A stretch of 6,990 bases of DNA, from the NCBI GenBank assembly GCA_025964055.1, contig JAOPZP010000442.1, positions 1 through 6,990 on the forward strand. The letters run 5' to 3'. The first letter of the stretch is position 1. Every line of letters starts with the position of its first letter. The notes below the pieces were generated by a model. The model had not been told where the DNA came from. It did not search any database and saw only the letters and a list, made by a program, of their open reading frames with translations. The translations under genes and the position numbers were made by a program. The DNA is from Conexibacter sp. (GTDB lineage Bacteria > Actinomycetota > Thermoleophilia > Solirubrobacterales > Solirubrobacteraceae). Of the stretch, positions 1 to 6,544 are shown one piece after another.

Positions 1-29
1 GTGCGCGCCGACGCCGCCGGGCCGCTCAC
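1..29 (-). CDS. Possible start of a downstream minus-strand gene (partial)
   Basis: A GTG codon on the minus strand at 29-27 overlaps the TGA stop of the deacetylase gene (28-26) as GTGA, the same kind of stop/start overlap seen between the ligase and GT4 genes (ATGA at 3603-3600). Reading on to the window edge gives M-S-G-P-A-A-S-A-R with no stop. If real, it is the next gene of the deacetylase transcription unit. Only nine codons are visible and no clear ribosome binding site precedes the GTG, so no function can be given. It could equally be plain intergenic sequence. Confidence 0.3.
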
Positions 30-787
30 AGCCCGGGCAGGCGCTGGGCCAGGGCGACGACGCGGGGGCGCGCCCGCAGCCTGCGGACCGTGCGCGACAC
101 CTTCAGCGTGAACCGCAGCTGCGTGTCGACGTGGAAGATCGGCGTGCGGGGCCAGACCAGCGGGCGCGCCGGGTAGAGCATGCGAGGGATCGTGCCGGCG
201 GCCGCGTAGCCGGCCTCGTGCGCGGCCGTGTGCACGCGCTCGTCCCAGTCGCCGTAGGGGTAGGCCAGCGAGGTGCAGGCCCGGCCGAGCTCGGCCTCGA
301 TCATGGCCTTGGAGCTGCGGAGCTCGTGCGCCAGCTGCGCGTCGTCGACCTCGGTCAGGTGCGGGTGCGAGCAGGTGTGCGACCCGATCTCCCAGCCTGC
401 GGCGTCGAGCCCGCGCAGCTCGTCCCACGTGAGGCTGCACAGCTCGGGCTCGTGCTCGGTCCCCACCCAGCGGTCGATGCCCGGCCACGACATCGGGCGC
501 GCCTCGCCGACCCAGTCGGTCGGCACGTACAGCGTCCCGGGGAAGCCGTGGCGGTCGAGGATCGGCTTGGCCACCTCGAGCACAGATCGGTAGTTGTCGT
601 CGAAGGTGATCGCGACCGTGCGCTGCCGCGGCGCAGGATCGGCGACCAGCGCGCTGAACGTCGTGCCGACGTAGCCACGGCGCGCGAGCCGGGCGAGCTG
701 GCGCTCGAGGGCGACCGGCGTCACCGACAGCGCGGCCGGCCATCGGTCGCTCACCGCGTGGTAGCAGAGGGCCAGGAGATCGCTCAT
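26..787 (-). CDS. Polysaccharide deacetylase (NodB-fold, carbohydrate esterase 4 type)
   Basis: Predicted metal-dependent deacetylase that removes acetyl groups from an amino sugar or O-acetylated glycan. With the chosen start the protein is 253 aa. Motifs seen: YHAVS near residue 9; ITFDDNY at about 60-66, where the two aspartates are the expected base and metal ligand; SHTCSHP at about 136-142, giving the HxxxH metal histidines; YPYGDWD at about 176-182; WPRTPIF near 212-218. These match the order of motifs in the NodB homology domain. I chose ATG at 787 because the protein then begins just before the conserved YHxV strand. An in-frame ATG at 868 would add 27 residues unlike the family and would run across a -10-like element. 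No signal peptide or membrane helix is visible at the N-terminus, so the enzyme is probably cytoplasmic and may act on lipid-linked precursors before flipping (inference). It is divergent from the flippase gene and may share control with it. Exact substrate unknown. Confidence 0.88.
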   Translation of the reverse strand: MSDLLALCYHAVSDRWPAALSVTPVALERQLARLARRGYVGTTFSALVADPAPRQRTVAITFDDNYRSVLEVAKPILDRHGFPGTLYVPTDWVGEARPMSWPGIDRWVGTEHEPELCSLTWDELRGLDAAGWEIGSHTCSHPHLTEVDDAQLAHELRSSKAMIEAELGRACTSLAYPYGDWDERVHTAAHEAGYAAAGTIPRMLYPARPLVWPRTPIFHVDTQLRFTLKVSRTVRRLRARPRVVALAQRLPGL

Positions 788-823
788 CGGCGCAGATACG
801 GGCGCCGCTGTCCACACGTCACG

Positions 824-829
824 TACAAT
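824..829 (+). promoter_or_regulatory. Candidate -10 element (TACAAT) for the flippase gene
   Basis: TACAAT is a close match to the TATAAT consensus and stands out in very GC-rich sequence. It would start a transcript near 836, giving a leader of about 135 nt before the flippase GTG. The sequence 16-18 bp upstream is GC-only (around GGCGCC) and gives no -35 match, so this is a -10-only call. Confidence 0.3.
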
Positions 830-830
830 C

Positions 831-842
831 CCAGCATGCTGG
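831..842. promoter_or_regulatory. 12-bp perfect palindrome, candidate operator
   Basis: CCAGCATGCTGG is identical to its reverse complement. It begins 1 nt after the TACAAT hexamer and covers the expected transcription start, a position where a bound dimeric repressor would block transcription. The position is the main argument: by a rough composition estimate several 12-bp palindromes are expected by chance in a window of this size. Confidence 0.3.
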
Positions 843-957
843 CCGCTCCGCCCGTAGAGGCGCGTCATCCTAGCGGCTCGTGGTCACCCACGCCCCTGAG
901 CTGACCGCCGCGTTGCCCCTGCGGTCCAACGATCCCGGTTGCGCCCGGCACGCCCGC

Positions 958-968
958 GGAGCCGGAGG
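958..968 (+). promoter_or_regulatory. Ribosome binding site(s) deciding the flippase start
   Basis: GGAG at 958-961 lies 10 nt before the GTG at 972, and GGAGG at 964-968 lies 3 nt before it. The alternative in-frame TTG at 939 has no purine-rich site upstream, so GTG 972 is preferred. Confidence 0.5.
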
Positions 969-971
969 CCG

Positions 972-2453
972 GTGAAGCCGGACCGCGTCAGCCGCAACGC
1001 CGGGTTCGCGTTCGCCGCCCAGATGGTGGGCGCCGCGATGACCGCGCTCCTGACCATCTTCCTGGGTCGAGCACTTTCGCCCGACGACTACGGTCACTTC
1101 GCCTTTGCGGTGAGCATCGCCACGCTGGTGACGCTCGCCGCCGACCTCGGCGTCTCGGCCTCCTCGGGCCGGTTCATCGCCGAGCACCGCTCCGATCCCG
1201 CCGCGGTGCGCGACATCTTCAGCACGGCGCTGCAGCTCAAGCTCGCGCTGAGCGTCGGCACCGCGCTCGCGCTCTTCGTCCTGGCCCCGGCGATCTGCTC
1301 GGCCTTCGGCAACGACGGCGCGACCGGGCCGGTGCGGATCGTGGCGGTGTCGCTGGTCGGGCAGAGCACGTTCCTGCTGCTCTTCGGCGCGCTCGACGCC
1401 ATCGGCCAGATCCGCTACCGGCTGCTCGTCGCCTCCACCGAGAGCCTGCTGGAGGCGTCCTCGAGCATCGCGTTCGTGGTCCTCGGCGGCGGCGCGGCGG
1501 GCGCGGCGTTCGGGCGCGCATTCGGCTACACGGTCGGCCTGGCGCTGGGCCTGGCCGTCGCCGCCCGCGTCCTGGGTCCGCTCTGGCGCCGGCGCGGGAC
1601 GCCGGCGGTGGTCTCCCGCCGGCGGATCCTCTCCTACGCCGCGCCGCTGCTGGCCGTCGACACCGCCTTCCGCGTGTTCGCGAGCATCGACGTGCTCCTG
1701 GTCGCCGCGTTCCTGGGCGGCGGCGCGCACGTCGCGGCATTCGAGCTCCCGATGCGGCTGGCCGCCTTCCTGGACTACCCCGCCGCGGCGGCCGCCTCGG
1801 CGGTGGCGCCGCGCCTGGCCCGCCACGGCGACGGCGGCCCCGACGTCGGGCTCTTCAGCACGACCCTGCGCTACCTGGTGATCCTGCAGGTGCTGCTGCT
1901 GCCACCGCTGCTGGTCTGGCCGGAAGCGATCTTCCACGTGCTGTTCGGCGACAAGTTCCCCGAGGCGCCGGCGGTCCTGCGCGCGCTCGTGCCCTACGTG
2001 TTCCTGGCCGGTGTCGCGCAGCTGGCGACGCTGGGCGTCAACTACCTCGGCGCCGCGGCCAGCCGCGTGCCGGTGGCGGTGGCGATGCTGTCGGTCAACG
2101 TCGCCGTCGACGTGATCCTGCTGCCGCGCGTCGGCGTGGTCGCCGGCGGCATCGGCACGAGCGCCGCCTACGCGGTGTGGGTGCCCGCGCACCTGTGGAT
2201 CCTGCACCGCCGCGTCGGGCTGCCGCTGCGGCCGCTGCTGCTGACGGCCGGCCGCACGCTGCTCGCTGCGGCGGTGGGCTGCGCGATGCTCGCGGCGCTG
2301 GGCACCGGCGAGGTGGCGCTGTGGCGGATGGCGATCGGCGCCGTCCTGCTGCCGGTGGTCTACCTCGGCGTCCTGGTCGCGGTGCGCGAGCTGCGCCCGG
2401 CGGACCTCGCGATCGTGCGCGGCATCCTCGGCCGGCGCGGCGCGCCGGCCTGA
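972..2453 (+). CDS. Oligosaccharide flippase, Wzx-type (MOP superfamily)
   Basis: Predicted multi-pass inner-membrane transporter that moves undecaprenyl-diphosphate-linked repeat units to the outer face. With GTG 972 as start it is 493 aa, a usual length for the family. The N-terminus (RVSRNAGFAFAAQMVGAAM, then LGRALSPDDYGHFAFA near 32-46) is the standard opening of polysaccharide biosynthesis/flippase proteins, followed by DLGVSASSGRFIAEHR near 58-73. About 12 to 14 hydrophobic segments run through the protein, e.g. 92-111, 121-141, 163-182, 186-202, 219-230, 240-250, 300-316, 335-360, 366-383, 387-410, 427-443 and 450-470, with basic loops such as LWRRRGT (204-210). The family has no simple catalytic motif. 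The gene is alone on the plus strand, divergent from the deacetylase and convergent with the GT4 gene. A TTG start at 939 would add 11 arginine-rich residues without a ribosome site and is less likely. The substrate cannot be read from sequence. Confidence 0.88.
   Translation: MKPDRVSRNAGFAFAAQMVGAAMTALLTIFLGRALSPDDYGHFAFAVSIATLVTLAADLGVSASSGRFIAEHRSDPAAVRDIFSTALQLKLALSVGTALALFVLAPAICSAFGNDGATGPVRIVAVSLVGQSTFLLLFGALDAIGQIRYRLLVASTESLLEASSSIAFVVLGGGAAGAAFGRAFGYTVGLALGLAVAARVLGPLWRRRGTPAVVSRRRILSYAAPLLAVDTAFRVFASIDVLLVAAFLGGGAHVAAFELPMRLAAFLDYPAAAAASAVAPRLARHGDGGPDVGLFSTTLRYLVILQVLLLPPLLVWPEAIFHVLFGDKFPEAPAVLRALVPYVFLAGVAQLATLGVNYLGAAASRVPVAVAMLSVNVAVDVILLPRVGVVAGGIGTSAAYAVWVPAHLWILHRRVGLPLRPLLLTAGRTLLAAAVGCAMLAALGTGEVALWRMAIGAVLLPVVYLGVLVAVRELRPADLAIVRGILGRRGAPA
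2430..2450. terminator. GC-rich inverted repeat at convergent gene ends, likely bidirectional terminator
   Basis: Arms GGCCGGCGCG (2430-2439) and CGCGCCGGCC (2441-2450) are perfectly complementary around a single base at 2440. As RNA this gives a 9-bp all-GC stem with a 3-nt loop. It ends exactly at the flippase TGA (2451-2453) and lies 7 nt past the stop of the convergent GT4 gene, so it can fold in transcripts of either direction. No U-run follows on either side, so it is not a classical intrinsic terminator; U-less hairpins have been proposed for high-GC actinobacteria. It sits inside the last flippase codons. Confidence 0.45.
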
Positions 2454-2457
2454 CGGC

Positions 2458-3603
2458 TCAGATGGCCAGGAGCTCCTCGTAGACGGCGCAGACGTCGTCG
2501 CACCAGCGCTGCATGCTCAGGTGCGCCTGCGCCCAGGCGCGGTTGGCCTCCTCCGCGGCGGCCCGCTCGCCCTCCCCCATCCCGGCCAGCCGGGCGATCG
2601 CCGCGGCCAGGTCTCCGGCGTCGCCGCTGGCGAACGTCGTCGTGCCGGCCGCCTGCTCGTAGAGCTTCGTGCCGGGGATGTCGGACAGCACGACCGGCAG
2701 CCCGCAGGCCAGCGCCTCGCCGGCGGCGAAGGACTGGCCCTCGTGCCGCGAGGCGCTGACGAAGAGGTCGGCGGCGGCGTACAGCCACGCCGGATCGCTC
2801 ACGAACCGCGATCGCACCAGCCAGTCGGGGTCCTCGCCGCCGAGGCGCTCGTCGATGAACGCGTACATCTTGTCCTCGCCGACCAGCAGGCCGGTGACGG
2901 CGGGCGCGGCGGCGTCGGCGGCGGCGGCGAGCGCCGCGAGCGCGTCGAGCACGAGGTCGACGCCCTTGACCTCCGGCCACCAGCCCAGCGCGAGCGCGAC
3001 CGTGGCGGCGGGGTCGATCCCCAGGCGCTCGCGCGCCGCGGCCCGGGACGGCAGCTCGGCGAAGCGCTCCAGCGCGATGGCGTTGGGGATCATGACGACG
3101 TCCTGCGCCGGAACTCCGCGGCGCCGGACCAGCTCGGCCAGCGCCGGCCCGAGCACGATCACGCGGTCGACCGAGCGGCGGGCGACGTGGCGGATCTTCC
3201 ACAGGTCCTTGACCCGCTGGCGCAGCGAGTAGCCCAGGAAGCCGGTGTGCACATGCCACACGCACGGCACGCCGGCGCTGCGCGCCGCGTCGGCGGCGGC
3301 CAGGTCACCGGCGGTGAAGTGCGCGTGGATCAGGCGCCCGTCGCGCTCGACCAGCAGCCGGCGCAGATGCTCGCGGGCGGCACCGGAGCCCGGGGGGATC
3401 ACCGACCAGGACACGCCGGCGGCGTCCAGCTCCGCCGTCCACGGCTCGTCGCCGCCGCCCTCGGCCAGCACGAAGTGGGTCGACAGCCCGAACCGCGCGC
3501 GCACCGCCTCGGCCAGCGCCAGCTCGCTGGTCATGAAGCTGCCGAGGTAGGAGCTGTTCCAGTTGGTGACCTGGACGATCGTGCCCGCGGCGGGCGCGCT
3601 CAT
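2458..3603 (-). CDS. Glycosyltransferase family 4 (GT-B fold)
   Basis: Predicted retaining glycosyltransferase that moves a sugar from a nucleotide-sugar donor to the growing lipid-linked glycan at the cytoplasmic face. The protein is 381 aa, typical for GT4. The N-terminal acceptor half has LIHAHFTAGD (91-100) and WHVHTGFLGY (116-125). The C-terminal donor half begins around VMIPNAI (170-176), the usual domain hinge, followed by LGWWPEVKGVD (206-216). The EX7E donor site is E288 to E296 in HEGQSFAAGEALACGLPVV (287-305). The Gly-rich GGxE loop common near the N-terminus of many GT4 enzymes is not evident. The start ATG at 3603 overlaps the stop of the upstream ligase/polymerase gene as ATGA, with no good ribosome site of its own, which suggests translational coupling. 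It is the last gene of the minus-strand operon and ends 4 bp from the convergent flippase stop. Donor and acceptor sugars cannot be predicted. Confidence 0.9.
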   Translation of the reverse strand: MSAPAAGTIVQVTNWNSSYLGSFMTSELALAEAVRARFGLSTHFVLAEGGGDEPWTAELDAAGVSWSVIPPGSGAAREHLRRLLVERDGRLIHAHFTAGDLAAADAARSAGVPCVWHVHTGFLGYSLRQRVKDLWKIRHVARRSVDRVIVLGPALAELVRRRGVPAQDVVMIPNAIALERFAELPSRAAARERLGIDPAATVALALGWWPEVKGVDLVLDALAALAAAADAAAPAVTGLLVGEDKMYAFIDERLGGEDPDWLVRSRFVSDPAWLYAAADLFVSASRHEGQSFAAGEALACGLPVVLSDIPGTKLYEQAAGTTTFASGDAGDLAAAIARLAGMGEGERAAAEEANRAWAQAHLSMQRWCDDVCAVYEELLAI

Positions 3604-5015
3604 GCGGGGACGGCAACCGGTGGCGCGTCGCGCTCGGCGTCGGCGTCGCCCGGCGGCCCCGGGGCGCGCGTGCGCACGACCGCCAGCATCGCCGGCCCCA
3701 GCGCGAGCACGACCCACAGCAGCTTGGCGTAGTTCTCGGAGATGAACAGCAGCGTCACGAGATAGCCGCCGACGCCCGCCAGCAGGCCGCGGACGAGGAT
3801 CTCCAGGCGCTCGTCGCCGTCGGCGCGCAGCTCCCGTGCGGCCAGCAGCAGGCACCCCAGGGAGAAGAGCAGCACCGCCCCGAACAGGGCCGTGCCGACC
3901 ACCCCGAGCTCGGAGAGGATGTTCAAGTACGTGTTGTGCGCCACCTTCGGCTGCGACAGGATGAAGTCGCCGCGCTGGATCGCGCCCGGCTGCAGCAGGT
4001 AGTGCACCGACGAGGTCTGGAACTGGCCCGTGCCGACGCCGCGGACGGGATGGTCCTGGACCATCCGCCACCCGACCGTCCACAGGTCGACGCGGCCCGT
4101 GCCGCCGCCGACGTTGGTGACGCGCTCCTTGGCCGGCAGCGAGGCGAACAGCGCGAAGTACCCGACGGCCATCACCACGACGGCGGTCGCGCCGGCCATC
4201 ACCTGCGGGCGCCAGCGGCCGGCGACGAAGACCGCCACGACCACGGCGGCCGCGAGGCCGAGCAGGCCGCCGCGCGACAGCGACAGGAGGATCCCCAGCA
4301 GGCACAGCCCCGCCGCCAGGACCGACAGCAGCCGCCACGGCGACGCCACGTGGCGGTTGACCGCGAACGCCGCCGAGACCGCCATGCCGATGACCAGCGC
4401 GGCCGCCAGCTCGTTGGCGTCGCCGACAGTGCCGGTCGCCCGCGTCGCGTCGGCCGCGGTGCCCGGCGCGGAGACGATCCCCGAGATCGCGGCGACGGCC
4501 GCGCCCCCGACCACCACGGCCAGCAGGCGCGTCGCGTCGCGCCGGTCGCGCACGGCGGTGTAGATGATGGGGATCAGCACCGCGTTGAGCGCGTAGCGCG
4601 TGACGCTCGTGACCGCGTCCCCCTGCACCGGCGCCCAGATCACCGAGGCGGCCGTCCAGCCGACGAACAGGAGCAGCAGGTAGCTCAGCCCGGGCCGGTC
4701 GACCAGGAGGTTGGGGATGTCGCGCCGGCCGCTGCCGATCACCGCCAGCCACGAGACGGCCAGGACCACGCCGACGACCTTCGCGACGCTGAGGCCGCCG
4801 AACTGCGAGAGCGTCTCGAGGAACGCGAACAGCACCATCGCGTACACGCCGAGCATGAGGTCGCCGACGACGACCAGGACGAACACGAGGCCGAACGCGA
4901 CCGCCACGCCGTAGACGGGCTTGACCCCGCTGACGCCCCCCACGAGCACCGCCGCGGCGGCGGCGAGGGCGATCAGCGGCAGCGGAACCGGCGAGGTGCG
5001 CAGGCGCGCGACCAT
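3600..5015 (-). CDS. O-antigen ligase/polymerase family membrane protein (Wzy/WaaL-like)
   Basis: Predicted multi-pass membrane protein of the Wzy_C/O-antigen ligase family, 471 aa. Hydrophobic segments fall near 12-28, 33-55, 57-68, 76-93, 109-127, 141-153, 162-181, 202-219, 228-246, 249-265, 272-291, 371-392, 407-425 and 430-447. Family hallmarks are LSLSRGG (244-250), a large outside loop with GRVDLW...HPVRGVGTGQF (307-332), and AHNTYLNILSELGVVG (359-374), which carries the conserved His-Asn pair before the next helix. The tail (about 450-471) is polar and Pro/Asp-rich. The start ATG at 5015 lies 5 bp after the wzc-like stop, with no strong ribosome site, so coupling to wzc is likely. Between a co-polymerase gene and a glycosyltransferase gene, the most probable role is Wzy-type polymerisation of flipped repeat units (inference). 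Transfer of a glycan to another acceptor is the alternative, because sequence alone separates polymerases from ligases poorly. Confidence 0.87.
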   Translation of the reverse strand: MVARLRTSPVPLPLIALAAAAAVLVGGVSGVKPVYGVAVAFGLVFVLVVVGDLMLGVYAMVLFAFLETLSQFGGLSVAKVVGVVLAVSWLAVIGSGRRDIPNLLVDRPGLSYLLLLFVGWTAASVIWAPVQGDAVTSVTRYALNAVLIPIIYTAVRDRRDATRLLAVVVGGAAVAAISGIVSAPGTAADATRATGTVGDANELAAALVIGMAVSAAFAVNRHVASPWRLLSVLAAGLCLLGILLSLSRGGLLGLAAAVVVAVFVAGRWRPQVMAGATAVVVMAVGYFALFASLPAKERVTNVGGGTGRVDLWTVGWRMVQDHPVRGVGTGQFQTSSVHYLLQPGAIQRGDFILSQPKVAHNTYLNILSELGVVGTALFGAVLLFSLGCLLLAARELRADGDERLEILVRGLLAGVGGYLVTLLFISENYAKLLWVVLALGPAMLAVVRTRAPGPPGDADAERDAPPVAVPA

Positions 5016-5020
5016 GCGGC

Positions 5021-6538
5021 TCAGGTGACGGGGGTCGGCGGGACTTCGGCGTCGAAGTAGTACGGGGAGTCCGGGATGCCCTCGGCCCCCGTCAGCACGA
5101 CCCCGGCCGGCGTGATCCCGCCCTGGGCGAGCATGTCGCCGAGGTCGCGCAGGCGGTTCAGGCGGCTGACGCCGGCGCGCGCGACGATGACCACCGTGTC
5201 GACGCGCTGGGCGAGCGGGAGCGCGTCGACCACCTCGGTCAGCGGCGGCGAGTCGACGATCACGTAGTCGGCCAGCTGCTCGGCGTCGGCGATCAGCTGG
5301 CGCGCGGCCGGCAGCGAGAGGCGGTCGGCGAGCGAGCCGCCGGCGCGCTCGGCCAGCAGGAACGACAGGTTCTCGCCGTACTCCTCGGTCGTCAGCAGCG
5401 CGTCCTCGAGCCGGGCCCAGCCGATGAGCACCGCGCCGATGCCGGTCGTCGGCTGCACGTGGAGGCTCTCGACGATGCTCGGGCGGCGCATGTCGCCCTC
5501 GACCAGGATGACCTTGTGGCCGGCCTGGGCCAGGACGAAGGCGAGGTTGACCGCGGTGGTCGTCTTCCCCTCGCCGGCGGTCGAGCTCGTGACCAGCACC
5601 GAGCGGGCGTCGCCGGCCGCCGTGAGCGTGGCGCGCAGCGTCCGGTAGGCCTCGACCGCGGCGGAGGACAGCATCGACGGCGGGACCGGCTGGCCGGCGC
5701 GGGCGACCGCGAGCTTCGGCACGCGCGCCAGCAGCGGCAGGCGGAACAGCTCGCGGATCTGCTCCTCGCGGCGCAGGCGCGGGTCGAGCGCCTGCGAGGC
5801 GAACGCGGCGCCGAGGCCGAGGATCAGGCCGCCGAGGAGGCCGGCGGCGAGCGCCAGCTTGGGCTTGGGCGCCGAGGGGCTGCTGGGCGGGCTGGCCGAC
5901 GTGGCGACGCGGATCGTCGGGTCGGCGCCGGCCGAGAGCGATGTGAGCGCCGAGACGCGCGGCGACAGCGCGGTCTGCCCGGTGCGCAGGCGCTCGGTCA
6001 GCTGCGGCAGCTGGGCGGCGATCTCCTGGTGCAGCTGCGTGGTGCGCACGTCCACCGCGGCCTGGGCGAACGCGTTGGCCAGGCGGGCGGCCTGCGCCCC
6101 GGAGCCCTGGCTCGCGCGCACGGCGACGAGGTTGGACTGGGCGATCGGCTCGACGACGATGTCGCCGAGGACCTCCTCGGGGGTCCCGGGGAGGTGCAGG
6201 CGGTCCTTGACGAGCTTGGCGACCGACGTGGTCGCGACCAGGCGCGCGGCGGTGGAGATGTCCTGCGTCGGGTCGCTGGAGTCCGCGATGAGCCCCAGGC
6301 CCGACGTGGTGGCGTCGCTGCTGGAGACGGGCGTGACGAGCATGTCGGCCTCGCCCTCGTAGACCTTCGGCGCGATCACGACGTAGGCGAGGGCGAGCGC
6401 GACAGCGACGACGGTGGTCAGGACGACGAGCCACCAGCGCTCCCGGACGGTGGCGATGTAGCGCACCAGTCCTTCGGATTCGGTGCGCGGCCGGAGCCAT
6501 TCGGCGGTCGATCGACCGGGGACCGACCTATCGTCCAT
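5021..6538 (-). CDS. Wzc-like polysaccharide co-polymerase with cytoplasmic BY-kinase domain
   Basis: Predicted inner-membrane protein of 505 aa that controls chain length and export and autophosphorylates on tyrosine. Order of domains: a cytoplasmic start; TM1 about 36-55 (WWLVVLTTVVAVALALAYVV); an extracytoplasmic Wzz-like domain of about 170 aa; a Pro/Ser-rich stretch (213-227); TM2 about 228-250. P224-K225 with G237 and G241 fit the PKX11GX3G part of the Wzz TM2 motif. The kinase domain has the EX2RX2R oligomerisation motif (E296, R299, R302), Walker A in SSTAGEGKTT (318-327), Walker A' in ILVEGDMRRP (344-353) and Walker B in YVIVDSPP (425-432). The tail contains only one tyrosine pair, Y493-Y494, not the longer Tyr cluster usual in BY-kinases. 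Walker A' has Glu where Asp is most common. ATG 6538 is the first in-frame start and may be leaderless. First gene of a three-gene minus-strand operon. Confidence 0.9.
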   Translation of the reverse strand: MDDRSVPGRSTAEWLRPRTESEGLVRYIATVRERWWLVVLTTVVAVALALAYVVIAPKVYEGEADMLVTPVSSSDATTSGLGLIADSSDPTQDISTAARLVATTSVAKLVKDRLHLPGTPEEVLGDIVVEPIAQSNLVAVRASQGSGAQAARLANAFAQAAVDVRTTQLHQEIAAQLPQLTERLRTGQTALSPRVSALTSLSAGADPTIRVATSASPPSSPSAPKPKLALAAGLLGGLILGLGAAFASQALDPRLRREEQIRELFRLPLLARVPKLAVARAGQPVPPSMLSSAAVEAYRTLRATLTAAGDARSVLVTSSTAGEGKTTTAVNLAFVLAQAGHKVILVEGDMRRPSIVESLHVQPTTGIGAVLIGWARLEDALLTTEEYGENLSFLLAERAGGSLADRLSLPAARQLIADAEQLADYVIVDSPPLTEVVDALPLAQRVDTVVIVARAGVSRLNRLRDLGDMLAQGGITPAGVVLTGAEGIPDSPYYFDAEVPPTPVT

Positions 6539-6544
6539 TGCTCC

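Larger units (their letters stand above)
788..971. promoter_or_regulatory. Divergent intergenic control region between deacetylase and flippase
   Basis: 184 bp separate the two divergent start codons. The region has no convincing coding sequence; the ORFs that cross it are extensions of neighbours from unlikely starts. It holds a -10-like hexamer on the plus strand, a perfect 12-bp palindrome, a tandem CACGT pair (815-824), and an inverted pair GGTCA (882-886) / TGACC (902-906). Promoters for both genes should lie here, but no good -35 element could be matched on either strand. Confidence 0.55.

Noticed and set aside
785..868. ATG at 868 as deacetylase start
   Set aside because: It would add 27 residues lacking family similarity, has AGG directly next to the ATG with no spacing, and would cover the TACAAT and palindrome elements.
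131..904. Long plus-strand open frame opposite the deacetylase
   Set aside because: Composition is Arg/Gly/Val/Ala-biased with no domain; the minus strand has all NodB motifs.
939..971. TTG at 939 as flippase start
   Set aside because: No ribosome site upstream; the GTG at 972 has GGAG/GGAGG ahead and gives the usual family N-terminus.
870..2207. Long minus-strand open frame opposite the flippase gene
   Set aside because: It is rich in Arg, Gln, Asp, His and Gly with no hydrophobic core or motif, as expected from the antisense of a GC-rich gene, whereas the plus strand encodes a clear flippase.
3604..4752. Upstream extension of the GT4 frame through the polymerase gene
   Set aside because: Recognisable GT4 sequence begins only after ATG 3603; the extension is a shadow of the membrane protein gene in another frame.
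3936..5060. Plus-strand open frame over the polymerase gene
   Set aside because: Arg/Asp/Gln-rich, low complexity, no motifs; opposite a strong membrane protein gene.
5016..6500. Upstream extension of the polymerase/ligase frame through the wzc-like gene
   Set aside because: The added part is Arg/Pro-rich shadow sequence; the hydrophobic family domain starts at ATG 5015.
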